Origin: Paenibacillus sp. CF384
GTDB taxonomy: Bacteria > Bacillota > Bacilli > Paenibacillales > Paenibacillaceae
Assembly: GCF_900106745.1 (NCBI RefSeq)
Contig: NZ_FNNV01000003.1
Coordinates: 310,001 to 374,000 of the forward strand
Reading direction: 5' to 3'
DNA length: 64,000 nt
A program made the translations under genes and the position numbers. The notes beneath the pieces were generated by a model. It ran no database searches. It was not told the origin of the DNA and was given only the letters and a program-made list of their open reading frames with translations. Positions 53,718 through 62,364 of the stretch are shown piece by piece (the stretch's first letter is position 1; each line of letters opens with the position of its first letter).

Positions 53718-54530
53718 TTGCCATTAACATCCGAGCAGCGCATTACGCTGCATGGCTTTAACAACTTAACCAAGTCGTTAAGCTTCAATATGTACGATAT
53801 CTGTTTTACCAAAACGAAAGAAGAGCGCGAAGCGTATATCGCTTACATAGACCAGCAATACAATGCGGATCGGCTGACCTCGATATTGAAGACGGTAGCC
53901 GAAATAATAGGTGCACATGTGCTGAATGTAGCTAAGCAGGATTACGAGCCGCAAGGGGCAAGCGTGACGATGCTCGTATCGGAAGGTCCGCTCGAGCAAG
54001 CGACGCATGAATCGTTCGAGGAATCGCCCGGACCGGTTCCGAATGGCGTTGCCATGCATCTGAATACGAGCCACATCACCGTGCATACGTATCCCGAATA
54101 TCATCCGGATGAAGGAATCAGTACGTTCCGGGCCGATATAGACGTCTCCACCTGCGGAGAAATATCGCCGCTTAAAGCGCTGAACTATCTTATCCGCTCC
54201 TTTGATACCGATATTATGATCATCGACTACAGAGTGAGGGGTTTTACGCGCGATATCAATGGTTATAAGCTGTTTATCGACCATGAAATCAGCTCGATTC
54301 AAAGCTATATTCCGGCTGAAATTCAAGATTTGTACCAGATGATTGATGTGAATGTGTATCAGGAGAATATCTTTCACACGAAATGCAAGCTGCGGGAGTT
54401 TGACTTGAACAATTACTTGTTCGGATACACGAAAGACACGCTCAGCAAGGAAGAGCAGCTGGAGATTGAGAAGAGCGTAAAGTGGGAAATGGACGAAATT
54501 TTCTACGGGAAGAATATGGTGTTTGCATAA
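53718..54530 (+). CDS. speD: S-adenosylmethionine decarboxylase, proteobacterial (class 1a) type
   Basis: A 270-residue pyruvoyl enzyme that makes decarboxylated SAM, the aminopropyl donor for spermidine. It follows E. coli SpeD almost throughout: [47 protein letters not shown] (self-cleavage before Ser118), DVSTCG (Cys146), [16 protein letters not shown] and [12 protein letters not shown]. subtilis SpeD is the short class 1b form of about 126 residues, so this is the long type. The TTG start has AGGGGGAG upstream. No speE is adjacent. Confidence 0.95.
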   Translation: MPLTSEQRITLHGFNNLTKSLSFNMYDICFTKTKEEREAYIAYIDQQYNADRLTSILKTVAEIIGAHVLNVAKQDYEPQGASVTMLVSEGPLEQATHESFEESPGPVPNGVAMHLNTSHITVHTYPEYHPDEGISTFRADIDVSTCGEISPLKALNYLIRSFDTDIMIIDYRVRGFTRDINGYKLFIDHEISSIQSYIPAEIQDLYQMIDVNVYQENIFHTKCKLREFDLNNYLFGYTKDTLSKEEQLEIEKSVKWEMDEIFYGKNMVFA

Positions 54531-54553
54531 TGCTTGCCAAATAAATTTATCGA

Positions 54554-55724
<1,171 letters not shown>

Positions 55725-55895
55725 GCAAAGTGGAAATAAAATCCCATTAATAATGGCAACGCGTGAAGAGCAGGCATTTAATATCAGAAAGCAGCGTAAT
55801 TTTAGTTTTCTGAAAGAGGGTGGAGGAAGCTGAAAAAGACATCATGTCGCAAGAAGCGACCTTCCTGCGTACCTAGAAAAAAAGGTGCACCCCAT

Positions 55896-56348
55896 ATGAA
55901 GTGTGGACACAAACACAGACGAATGTGTCGGTCTCACCCAACGCCGCTTTGTCCGCCAACAACAAACAACATCATACTTCCGCAGCCGCCTTATATTCAT
56001 CCGCCGGATCCGCCGAAGAAGCACAAGGCATCTTATACGTTCGATAAGGAATGCTGCGGAAGTATTTTGCTTCAAGGGGAACAGTCCGAATTTCAACTAT
56101 GGGAGCTGGATGTGTTATCCACGCAGACTTTAACGCAAATAAGCATCTTTATTAATGATAAAAGTACGCAAGCCTTGGAGATAGACGTTGTGGGGATCAC
56201 CACGAAGCATATGATCGTCCCCCCTGGAAGCACCGTTAATTATATCGGGCAATCGGTAACAGCTGTTCGCGTCCCTTCACAAGGCAGCGATTCAACCTAT
56301 ATCGAGGGAAAATATGTAATATCCACTACGCTAACAATGCAAAGCTGA
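55896..56348 (+). CDS. His/Cys/Pro-rich N-terminus plus Ena-like beta domain, likely spore surface
   Basis: A 150-residue protein with a basic, Cys/His/Pro-rich N-terminus (MKCGHKHRRMCR, LPQPPYIHPPDPP), then a beta domain opening DKECCGSILLQGE. The later part (MIVPPGSTVNYIGQSVTAVRV, then GKYVISTTL) runs parallel to the DUF3992 subunits coded opposite (IIVPAGSSTSFTVGRF, GEFCITIRY). I infer a distant relative that could cap or anchor an appendage. ATG has AAAGGTG 8 nt upstream. The frame is open further upstream in a Lys/Arg-rich stretch, with a possible CTG start at 55830 beside GGAGG. Confidence 0.7.
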   Translation: MKCGHKHRRMCRSHPTPLCPPTTNNIILPQPPYIHPPDPPKKHKASYTFDKECCGSILLQGEQSEFQLWELDVLSTQTLTQISIFINDKSTQALEIDVVGITTKHMIVPPGSTVNYIGQSVTAVRVPSQGSDSTYIEGKYVISTTLTMQS

Positions 56349-56364
56349 CACAGGTTCCATCCAT

Positions 56365-56405
56365 AAAAAAGAAGCGGCTCTCTACTGCGAGTAGAGAGCC
56401 GCCTT
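56365..56405. terminator. Bidirectional terminator between spore-surface genes
   Basis: GCGGCTCTCTAC pairs perfectly with GTAGAGAGCCGC around 5 nt. The minus strand ends in CTTCTTTTTT, so it mainly serves the DUF3992 genes and also separates them from the convergent gene. Confidence 0.9.
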
Positions 56406-56413
56406 CATTTGGC

Positions 56414-56743
56414 TTAGAGGTTGTAACGAATGGTAATGCAAAATTCACCTTGCGCCGCCGCTGTTGCCGTTAAGTTGATCGTGTCGAAGCGGCCGACTGT
56501 GAAGGATGTGCTGCTTCCTGCAGGTACAATTATGGTTTGGATCGTTGCTGCATTGCGGATAAAGGTGACGGTGATCGGTCCCGTACTGGATTCGATTTTG
56601 ACATAGCCCGTGCCGGTAATGATCTGAGATAGATTATCCGTATATACGGTTTGTGTACCGGCAGCCGTAAACTGCCAGTTCGTACACACTTTATCTTGCA
56701 CCATGACTTTGTCAGAACAACAACTAAGTGCCGAATTACACAT
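56414..56743 (-). CDS. DUF3992 endospore-appendage (Ena-type) subunit, 109 aa
   Basis: A 109-residue beta-sandwich subunit like Ena1A/Ena1B of Bacillus cereus spore fibres, which self-assemble into disulfide-locked pili on the spore. It has the N-terminal connector with paired Cys8-Cys9, MVQDKVCTNW (Cys20), YTDNLSQIITGTGYVKIE, VPAGSSTSFTVGRFDT and the terminal GEFCITIRY (Cys102). These cysteines sit where Ena subunits cross-link neighbours. GAGGAGG lies upstream of the ATG. It is the second of two tandem reverse genes, with 27 nt between them. Confidence 0.88.
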   Translation of the reverse strand: MCNSALSCCSDKVMVQDKVCTNWQFTAAGTQTVYTDNLSQIITGTGYVKIESSTGPITVTFIRNAATIQTIIVPAGSSTSFTVGRFDTINLTATAAAQGEFCITIRYNL

Positions 56744-56770
56744 GATACGTCCCTCCTCTGGCAGGATTCT

Positions 56771-57139
56771 CTAAATGGCATAACGCGTGGTGATGCAGAA
56801 TTCACCTTGATAAGTACCAGCGGACGCACCGGGTAATGTCAGTCGGATTGAACCGAAGCGGCGGTAAGTAAAAGCTAAACTCATGCCCGGAGAAAGGGTG
56901 ATGGGAGTAACCATTGGAGCGCCAGCGCTGTTAAGTACATCGACAACGATGTCATCTGCGCCGACATCATATTGGATATAACCCGTTCCCACCAAATTTT
57001 GACTGATATTGTTTACGTAGACGATAAGCAGTACATCGGTTGCAACGACGGTACCGCTCCATGGCGTACATACTTTGTCTTGCACATATTCGTTATTCGT
57101 ACAGCAGGTTAAAGCAGTAGCAGAGTTATCACATGCCAT
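56771..57139 (-). CDS. DUF3992 endospore-appendage (Ena-type) subunit, 122 aa
   Basis: A paralogue of the next gene, with the same marks: connector with Cys12-Cys13 (ALTCC), YVQDKVCTPW (Cys24), VYVNNISQNLVGTGYIQYD, LSPGMSLAFTYRRFGS and terminal GEFCITTRY (Cys115). ATG at 57139 has GGAGGG 8 nt upstream. B. cereus S-Ena fibres also use two co-transcribed, co-assembling major subunits, so a mixed fibre is plausible here. Confidence 0.88.
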   Translation of the reverse strand: MACDNSATALTCCTNNEYVQDKVCTPWSGTVVATDVLLIVYVNNISQNLVGTGYIQYDVGADDIVVDVLNSAGAPMVTPITLSPGMSLAFTYRRFGSIRLTLPGASAGTYQGEFCITTRYAI

Positions 57140-57221
57140 AGTTAGAGCCCTCCGATCCATATTTCTAACTAGTTAATGCATGTTTGCATCTGCTCGCTTG
57201 GACATTTGTCACAGCAACTTC

Positions 57222-57230
57222 TAAAATATG
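57222..57230 (-). promoter_or_regulatory. Candidate late-sporulation (sigma-K-like) -10 element
   Basis: On the minus strand CATATTTTA fits CATA-N3-TA, the sigma-K -10 pattern, 83 nt before the first DUF3992 gene. I find no clear -35 AC at the right distance, so this is weak. Confidence 0.3.
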
Positions 57231-57256
57231 GTTTATAACACTTAAATTAGAAGGTA

Positions 57257-57305
57257 TAAAAAAGACCCCTGATATCAGCATCTACATGCTTCAATCAGAG
57301 GTCTT
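57257..57305 (-). terminator. ytxJ terminator (reverse strand)
   Basis: AGACC-CTGAT pairs with ATCAG-GGTCT around a long loop, and six T residues follow on the minus strand. Confidence 0.75.
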
Positions 57306-57312
57306 CGCCCGA

Positions 57313-57660
57313 TTAATTCATTACCGCAGACATATGAGCTTCCGTGATGGACCAATGCGAGGCAGTCCAATACTTCGCTTTATCCTTGATTAGAATCACT
57401 TGAGGGGATTCATGTTTAACTGAAATATCTTCAGCAATTTGGTTCGAGACCGGACGGGATTCGATGACCTTGACTAGAACAAAGTCCGTATCAGCCGAAG
57501 CCGCTTCGTTATTCTTTAAGTAATTCGTGAACTCCGTGTACGCATTTGCGCTAACCGGACATGTCGTACTGTGTTTGAATACGACCAAAGGACGAGAGCT
57601 GGATGCTTCAAATGCCGCATTCCATTCATCGAGGGATTGAATTTCTTTAAGATTAGACAT
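57313..57660 (-). CDS. ytxJ: Bacillithiol-system redox-active protein YtxJ
   Basis: A 115-residue monothiol, thioredoxin-like protein of the YtxJ family, proposed to remove bacillithiol from proteins after oxidative stress (a bacilliredoxin-like role). The active-site region is VVFKHSTTCPVSANA with Cys34. The cis-Pro region is VKHESPQVILIKD and the end is WTASHWSITEAHM. A single-gene unit between the appendage genes and the glycosidase. Its presence implies bacillithiol as the main low-mass thiol. Confidence 0.92.
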   Translation of the reverse strand: MSNLKEIQSLDEWNAAFEASSSRPLVVFKHSTTCPVSANAYTEFTNYLKNNEAASADTDFVLVKVIESRPVSNQIAEDISVKHESPQVILIKDKAKYWTASHWSITEAHMSAVMN

Positions 57661-57758
57661 ACAGCAATCTCCTAACTGATTTGAAGTGATGGTACGAACG
57701 ATAACTTCAATCTATAATACCATAACGAAATACCGAAATACTACTTGACCGGGTTCCG

Positions 57759-59696
57759 TTACTTCATTTGGAGCAGCATCGTCCATAGATCTGCTTGCTC
57801 ATAGCCGAGGCGCCAAGCGGCAACGCCGGCTAAATCGTATTGTTTTGCAATGTTGACGCGTGCTTTCACGGTGTCGGCGGTTTCTGCCCAGAACACATGC
57901 GTATACCCATCTTGGCCCGCATAAGTGTATTTCCATTGTCCGGCAGCGGCATCAAACGTGCGAGTAGCGCCTTGTTCTGCAATGATGCGAGGCAGTTCGC
58001 TCATGAAGATGGCTTTGTTGTCCACCAGCTTGCCTGCTGCATCAACACGCCATTCTCGCACATAGAAGGGAATGCCGAGCATCAGCTTGCTGCGGGGGAC
58101 ACCATAGGCTAGAAATTGCTTCACGCCTTGCTCCACCCAAGCCAGCTCAGCAACGGACCCGGCTTCGTCGCTGCCCTTCCAGTGTTGGTCATAGGCCATA
58201 ATTATGATCATATCCACGATTTCGGCAAGTGCACGCTGATCGTATGCGGTTTTGGCATCCCAGCTTACGTCGCCTCTAGGGAGATCGATCGATACCGTTA
58301 ATCCGGCTTTGTGTGCAACGCTGGTAAACGAACGAACGAATGCCGTGTACAAGTCACGATCTTTTCCGGCCATCCCTTCAAAATCGATATTCACGCCATC
58401 GACATCAAGTGTCGTAAGCTTACTGACGAGGTTCGTGATGAACGTATTCATTGCTGTCGTATTCCGTAGAAACGCGCTTGTCAGCACCGCATCAAACTGA
58501 TTGCTTACGAGCGGAGTCAGTTTGATGCCGGAGGCCTTCATCGATTGTACGAGTGCCGGATCCGAAGTATCCGTGAAGGTTCCATCTGCACTTGAAAGCT
58601 CAAACCAAGATGGCGAATCGATATCAAGTCCTTGCGTGTTGCTGACTTGATCCAGCACCGTAGATGTACGGGATGTACCGTTCCACCCCAGAAGCTGAAG
58701 CGACTTCTTATTGTTCCAGATCGCTCGGAGATCCGTTGTCATAACAGTGGATCCTGCGTAAGTATTGGCAAAATCCACTGCACCTTTACGCGTATGGAAC
58801 GAACGCAGCTTCTGGTCGCCTTGATAAACAGCCAGATAAGGAACGTTGGTCCACCAAGTCAGACCGTTCTTTACGACGGACGCACCGGACAAGGATTTGG
58901 CATATTGAATCGCACTTTGAATGCTATGGTACGAGGCCACTACCGGACCGGATTGGACGACCGTGAACGTTGGAATATTGGTATGTACGATTAGACCTGT
59001 TGCATTATTCACGACACTGCTGCCAGGTACTTTATAGGAAGCGCGAATCGCATCCAACAAGAAACCGTAAGCAGGTGCGCTATCTTGAACGCTCTCCGTT
59101 ACAATGCTGTACGTCAGCGGTGCTTTGCGCTGAGCGGCTTTCTGTGCATCCGTGAGGTTATCCCAAACCCACTGGTTGGATGCCAGATCCATAATATGAA
59201 TGTTACCGAATGCTTTAGCGGCTTTCTTCGCTTCGGCAAGAGTCACGAACGACCAGTTTGCCAGCGTTTTATCGCCTTGATACATTTGATAGTTAGGATA
59301 ATTGCTCTGAATGAATCCGGGTTTCTCCAAGTCGCGGATTTGTGCGAAACGGACTTTGCTTGCAAAACGCTGGGCTTCAGCCAACGTACGGAATTCCCGT
59401 CCGTTTGAACTTACGCCGTTCTCATACACTTTAAACTTCGGAAGGTTGTCCCAAACCCATTCGCGGTTCGCGATCTTCTCCACATGCGTGTACGTAAATT
59501 GCTTCGCGTATGCAACAGCACTGCTCTCGGCAGCAAATTCCTTCATAGCGGCATCGTTGTGGTAGACACGAAATTTAGTCGTATTGTCTGCGGATGCAAC
59601 AGCAGCATCACTATTGGTCGTTGATATCGTCGACAAAATAGCTTGAACAACCAATACAGCCGCGATAATAAACGTCCATTTGTTACGAATAACCAT
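57759..59696 (-). CDS. Secreted GH18 glycosidase with six-fold N-terminal repeat array
   Basis: A 645-residue exported protein. The signal or anchor helix (about 7-28) is followed by about six units of about 45-55 residues with a pattern like F-x-VY-x-G, T-x-x-x-A-x-x-x-A and W-x-N-x-P (residues about 40-330). The C-terminal GH18 barrel has catalytic DGVNIDFEG (Glu about 435) and IIIMAYDQHWKGSDEAG. GH18 proteins of this YaaH/YdhD class cleave wall or spore-cortex glycans. ATG at 59696 is preferred, but the ribosome sites overlap the two candidate starts, so GTG at 59711 is possible. Confidence 0.88.
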   Translation of the reverse strand: MVIRNKWTFIIAAVLVVQAILSTISTTNSDAAVASADNTTKFRVYHNDAAMKEFAAESSAVAYAKQFTYTHVEKIANREWVWDNLPKFKVYENGVSSNGREFRTLAEAQRFASKVRFAQIRDLEKPGFIQSNYPNYQMYQGDKTLANWSFVTLAEAKKAAKAFGNIHIMDLASNQWVWDNLTDAQKAAQRKAPLTYSIVTESVQDSAPAYGFLLDAIRASYKVPGSSVVNNATGLIVHTNIPTFTVVQSGPVVASYHSIQSAIQYAKSLSGASVVKNGLTWWTNVPYLAVYQGDQKLRSFHTRKGAVDFANTYAGSTVMTTDLRAIWNNKKSLQLLGWNGTSRTSTVLDQVSNTQGLDIDSPSWFELSSADGTFTDTSDPALVQSMKASGIKLTPLVSNQFDAVLTSAFLRNTTAMNTFITNLVSKLTTLDVDGVNIDFEGMAGKDRDLYTAFVRSFTSVAHKAGLTVSIDLPRGDVSWDAKTAYDQRALAEIVDMIIIMAYDQHWKGSDEAGSVAELAWVEQGVKQFLAYGVPRSKLMLGIPFYVREWRVDAAGKLVDNKAIFMSELPRIIAEQGATRTFDAAAGQWKYTYAGQDGYTHVFWAETADTVKARVNIAKQYDLAGVAAWRLGYEQADLWTMLLQMK

Positions 59697-59791
59697 CTCC
59701 TGATATAACACTCCTCTCTGAATCTACTCTATTAGACGTAGAATAGGGGAGGAGGTTGCGAAGAAAATGACATTTTCCGATATTTACAAGC

Positions 59792-59827
59792 AAAAAACGG
59801 GATCGGCGCATCCGCGCCAATCCCGCT
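59792..59827 (-). terminator. Terminator of the yxcD unit (reverse strand)
   Basis: GCGGGAT-GGCGC pairs with GCGCC-ATCCCG around 4 nt, followed by six T residues on the minus strand. Confidence 0.9.
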
Positions 59828-59832
59828 TCGAG

Positions 59833-60111
59833 TTAGTCCTCAATATCTGCCCAAAACTCTTCATCCGCATCCAGTGTAATCTGGGAACGGAATTTCCGCA
59901 GCTGATATTGCTTTAACAAATATTGCTCTATGGCTTCCAGCAAATTCGCTTCCACCAAGTATTGACTGCGACCTTGAACCCAAACTTCCGCCGTGTACCC
60001 GTATTCCTCGTCCCATGACAGCTGTGCTTCAACATCCGTCGGAGAGACGCCTCTACGATCTGCCATATGGAGGCAGATAGCGTTTATGATCTCATCCGTA
60101 TAAATTCTCAT
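59833..60111 (-). CDS. yxcD: YxcD-family protein (DUF2653)
   Basis: A 92-residue acidic protein of a conserved Bacillota family without known function. Characteristic stretches are IINAICLHMADRRGVSPTDVE, LSWDEEYGYTAEVWVQGRSQYL and EANLLEAIEQYLL. No signal peptide or membrane segment. It starts 3 nt after the upstream membrane-protein stop, so both are one operon. Confidence 0.85.
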   Translation of the reverse strand: MRIYTDEIINAICLHMADRRGVSPTDVEAQLSWDEEYGYTAEVWVQGRSQYLVEANLLEAIEQYLLKQYQLRKFRSQITLDADEEFWADIED

Positions 60112-60114
60112 AAC

Positions 60115-60546
60115 TTAGTAGGGTCTCCGTTGATCGGGATGCGCCGGCTTGCGACGATTCTTGAAGTAATGGAATATACCCCGAATCGCGACAATGACAA
60201 TATAGATTGCAATCACATTAATGATTAATCCGAACATGTCGCCGAGGAATCCGAGATTGCCGAACATGCCGCCGAACAATAGACCTGCAAGTCCACCGAT
60301 CATAAGCCCTTTCATAAAGCTGCCGCCGCTGAAGAAACCGCGTTTGCCTGTTGTTGCTGCCCCTGATTTTGTAGATCCGCTTGTCCCGCTTGTGCTTTTC
60401 GTTACATTGTCAGCAGGCTTGGATGGGGTTGACGTGTAGCTCTTCTTCGGTGAAGAAATTTTGCCTCTCGGCTTAGCATCAACCGCTCCTGCGCTGAACG
60501 CGAAAAAAAGCGCGAAAGCCATCAGCAATAATAAACCCTTTTTCAT
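60115..60546 (-). CDS. Small exported or membrane protein, Tim44-domain-related annotation class
   Basis: A 143-residue protein with a signal peptide (MKKGLLLLMAFALFFAFSAGAVDA), a Ser/Thr/Lys-rich linker (about 30-70), and a Gly-rich membrane segment (FMKGLMIGGLAGLLFGGMFG, then FGLIINVIAIYIVIVAIRGI) with a basic tail. Such proteins are often labelled Tim44-like in Bacillota; function unknown. ATG at 60546 has GGAGGAG upstream. First gene of the unit with yxcD. Confidence 0.8.
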   Translation of the reverse strand: MKKGLLLLMAFALFFAFSAGAVDAKPRGKISSPKKSYTSTPSKPADNVTKSTSGTSGSTKSGAATTGKRGFFSGGSFMKGLMIGGLAGLLFGGMFGNLGFLGDMFGLIINVIAIYIVIVAIRGIFHYFKNRRKPAHPDQRRPY

Positions 60547-60650
60547 CTGTAAGTCTCCTCCTGATATGCTGCAAGAACAGCTGATATTGCCAATCAGTAC
60601 AATTACGTCTAATATAATCAAAGGTTTCAGTTTTCATTCTCTTTTTACGA

Positions 60651-61196
60651 ATGATTTTACGGAAATGGGGGATAAGGGTGCAATCGAAGCAATTTCCGGC
60701 GGCTTATGAGTCGTTTTTGGTCGAGTTTCATGCAACGCGGGATTATTTTGAATGCCATGAGTTGCTCGAAGAATATTGGAAGGCGCATCCCGGCGACCCG
60801 CTCGGTCCGATCTGGGTAGGGCTCATTCAGATTGCAGTCGGCTCCTATCATCATAGACGGCACAACGATCGAGGAGCGCTCAAGATGCTGCGTCAAGCCG
60901 AGCAGCGGCTTAACGCACAGCAATTGAATGAAGTGGGACTTCATGGCGTGCGGGTAATGGAAATGATCGCGGAGAGAATCGATGCCATTGAAGGGTCAAT
61001 GCCATTTGTAGACTTGAATTTGCCGATCGTTGAACCGGAGTTGTACGCAAGATGTGTGATGGCAGCGGAGCGGGAAGGGTATGTATGGGGGGCGCCAAGC
61101 CGTATGGATGAAGCGCTCATTAACCGGCATACGCTTCGCGACCGAAGCGACGTCATCGCGGCGCGTGCTGCTGCGGCGAAAGAGAAGAAACGGTAG
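60651..61196 (+). CDS. DUF309-family protein
   Basis: A 181-residue protein with the DUF309 signature FHATRDYFECHELLEEYW and WVGLIQIAVGSYHHRR, a small helical fold with conserved His, Asp and Glu that suggest metal binding. Function unknown. The start is uncertain: ATG at 60651 lacks a ribosome site, while GTG at 60678 (VQSKQFPAAYESF) follows a GGGGGATAAGG stretch. It is divergent from the yxcD unit, with 104 bp between the assigned starts. Confidence 0.85.
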   Translation: MILRKWGIRVQSKQFPAAYESFLVEFHATRDYFECHELLEEYWKAHPGDPLGPIWVGLIQIAVGSYHHRRHNDRGALKMLRQAEQRLNAQQLNEVGLHGVRVMEMIAERIDAIEGSMPFVDLNLPIVEPELYARCVMAAEREGYVWGAPSRMDEALINRHTLRDRSDVIAARAAAAKEKKR

Positions 61197-61207
61197 GCTG
61201 CTCATAG

Positions 61208-61268
61208 AAAAAAGCTTAGCGATCAAGTTCTGCGCAGTGTGCGGCAGACTTGGCAGCTAAGCTTTATT
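61208..61268. terminator. Bidirectional terminator
   Basis: AAAGCTTAGC and GCTAAGCTTT form the outer stem, with CAAGT/ACTTG inside. A and T runs flank both ends. It separates the convergent DUF309 and carbonic anhydrase genes. Confidence 0.8.
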
Positions 61269-61291
61269 TGGTGTAAGGATGAACGATTCAA

Positions 61292-61870
61292 CTATTCGGC
61301 TTCGGCAGCAGTCTCATAGCCGTTAACAACCAGATCCAACTTCCCGGTCTCCGGATGAATAATCAAGCCATGCACCGGCGTTTGAGCCGGCAGTAAAGGA
61401 TGATTCTTAATGATGCCAACGCTGCGCTCGACACTATCTTGCACGTTATCGAAGCCGGTCAGCCAGCGTTCCAAGTGCATGCCCGAGTTGCGAAGCGTGC
61501 GGATGGTTTCTTCAGAAACACCGCCCTCAAGCATATGCGAAATGACCACTTCGGGGTTGAGACCTGTCATCCCGCATTCGTGATGTCCAATTACAACGAC
61601 CTCATCAGCGCCCAGTTCATATACGGCAACCAGAATACTCCGCATAATGTTGCCGAATGGCTGCGTCACAATGGCACCGGCGTTCTTAATAATCTTCGCA
61701 TCGCCATTACGCAAATTAAGCGCCTTCGGCAGCATCTCGGTAAGTCTGGTGTCCATGCACGTTACGATGACCATCTTCTTCTGTGGGAATTTATCGGTCA
61801 AATATTTCTCATACTCACCATTGGCAACAAATTGTTCATTAAAGGCTAGAATGTCATTGATTCTACTCAT
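61292..61870 (-). CDS. Beta-class carbonic anhydrase
   Basis: A 192-residue zinc enzyme that interconverts CO2 and bicarbonate. The zinc ligands are Cys38 (VTCMDTRL, with the Asp-Arg pair), His96 and Cys99 (GHHECGM). It resembles B. subtilis YtiB. ATG at 61870 follows GGAGGG by 6 nt, and the longer upstream frame is unsupported. A cytoplasmic, single-gene unit. Confidence 0.93.
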   Translation of the reverse strand: MSRINDILAFNEQFVANGEYEKYLTDKFPQKKMVIVTCMDTRLTEMLPKALNLRNGDAKIIKNAGAIVTQPFGNIMRSILVAVYELGADEVVVIGHHECGMTGLNPEVVISHMLEGGVSEETIRTLRNSGMHLERWLTGFDNVQDSVERSVGIIKNHPLLPAQTPVHGLIIHPETGKLDLVVNGYETAAEAE

Positions 61871-61925
61871 TCGTTTCCCTCCATCCAATTATAAGAACAA
61901 GGCTTTCTCTATTTGGTAAATCGTC

Positions 61926-62246
61926 TTACACTTTCATGAACCGCATGTTGGCGGTATAAATCTGGCTGTCGCTCTTTAAGCTGAACGAATGGCGCGCTTC
62001 ATTATAGTCAATTGTAAGGTTAGGCTCGAAGAACACCTCGTAACGAGGCTCGTACCATACGGAATAGGGAGTTCCGCTGCCCAATTGATCGTCCGAATGG
62101 GCTTGCTCTAGAAGCTGCAAGGTCGGTACGCCGCTGACGACGCAGCCGCAGCCTTCCGTATCGTACAGCAGCTTAAGATGCTTGCTGCCGCCCTGCATAT
62201 AAGGAGACAATTGCTCGATTGCTGATGATGTAAATGAAAATTGCAT
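61926..62246 (-). CDS. HesB/IscA-like iron-sulfur biosynthesis family protein
   Basis: A 106-residue protein of the HesB-like fold. Unlike true A-type carriers, only the EGCGC pair is seen, without the C-terminal CxC, as in the YqkB/YneR-like branch. It contains LKLLYDTEGCGCVVSGVPTL and SVWYEPRYEVFFEPNLTIDYNEA. ATG at 62246 has AAAGGAG 8 nt upstream. Iron-sulfur carrier activity is uncertain. Divergent from the carboxypeptidase gene. Confidence 0.85.
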   Translation of the reverse strand: MQFSFTSSAIEQLSPYMQGGSKHLKLLYDTEGCGCVVSGVPTLQLLEQAHSDDQLGSGTPYSVWYEPRYEVFFEPNLTIDYNEARHSFSLKSDSQIYTANMRFMKV

Positions 62247-62364
62247 GTCAAAGCTCCTTTCGTAGAGGTTGCGTGCAAAGCCAGGATTAGGTTGATTATA
62301 CGGTTTGCAAAAAGTATGATCAAGTAGTAGCGGGTAAACGTTATGGAAAGGTGATGACAGTTTG

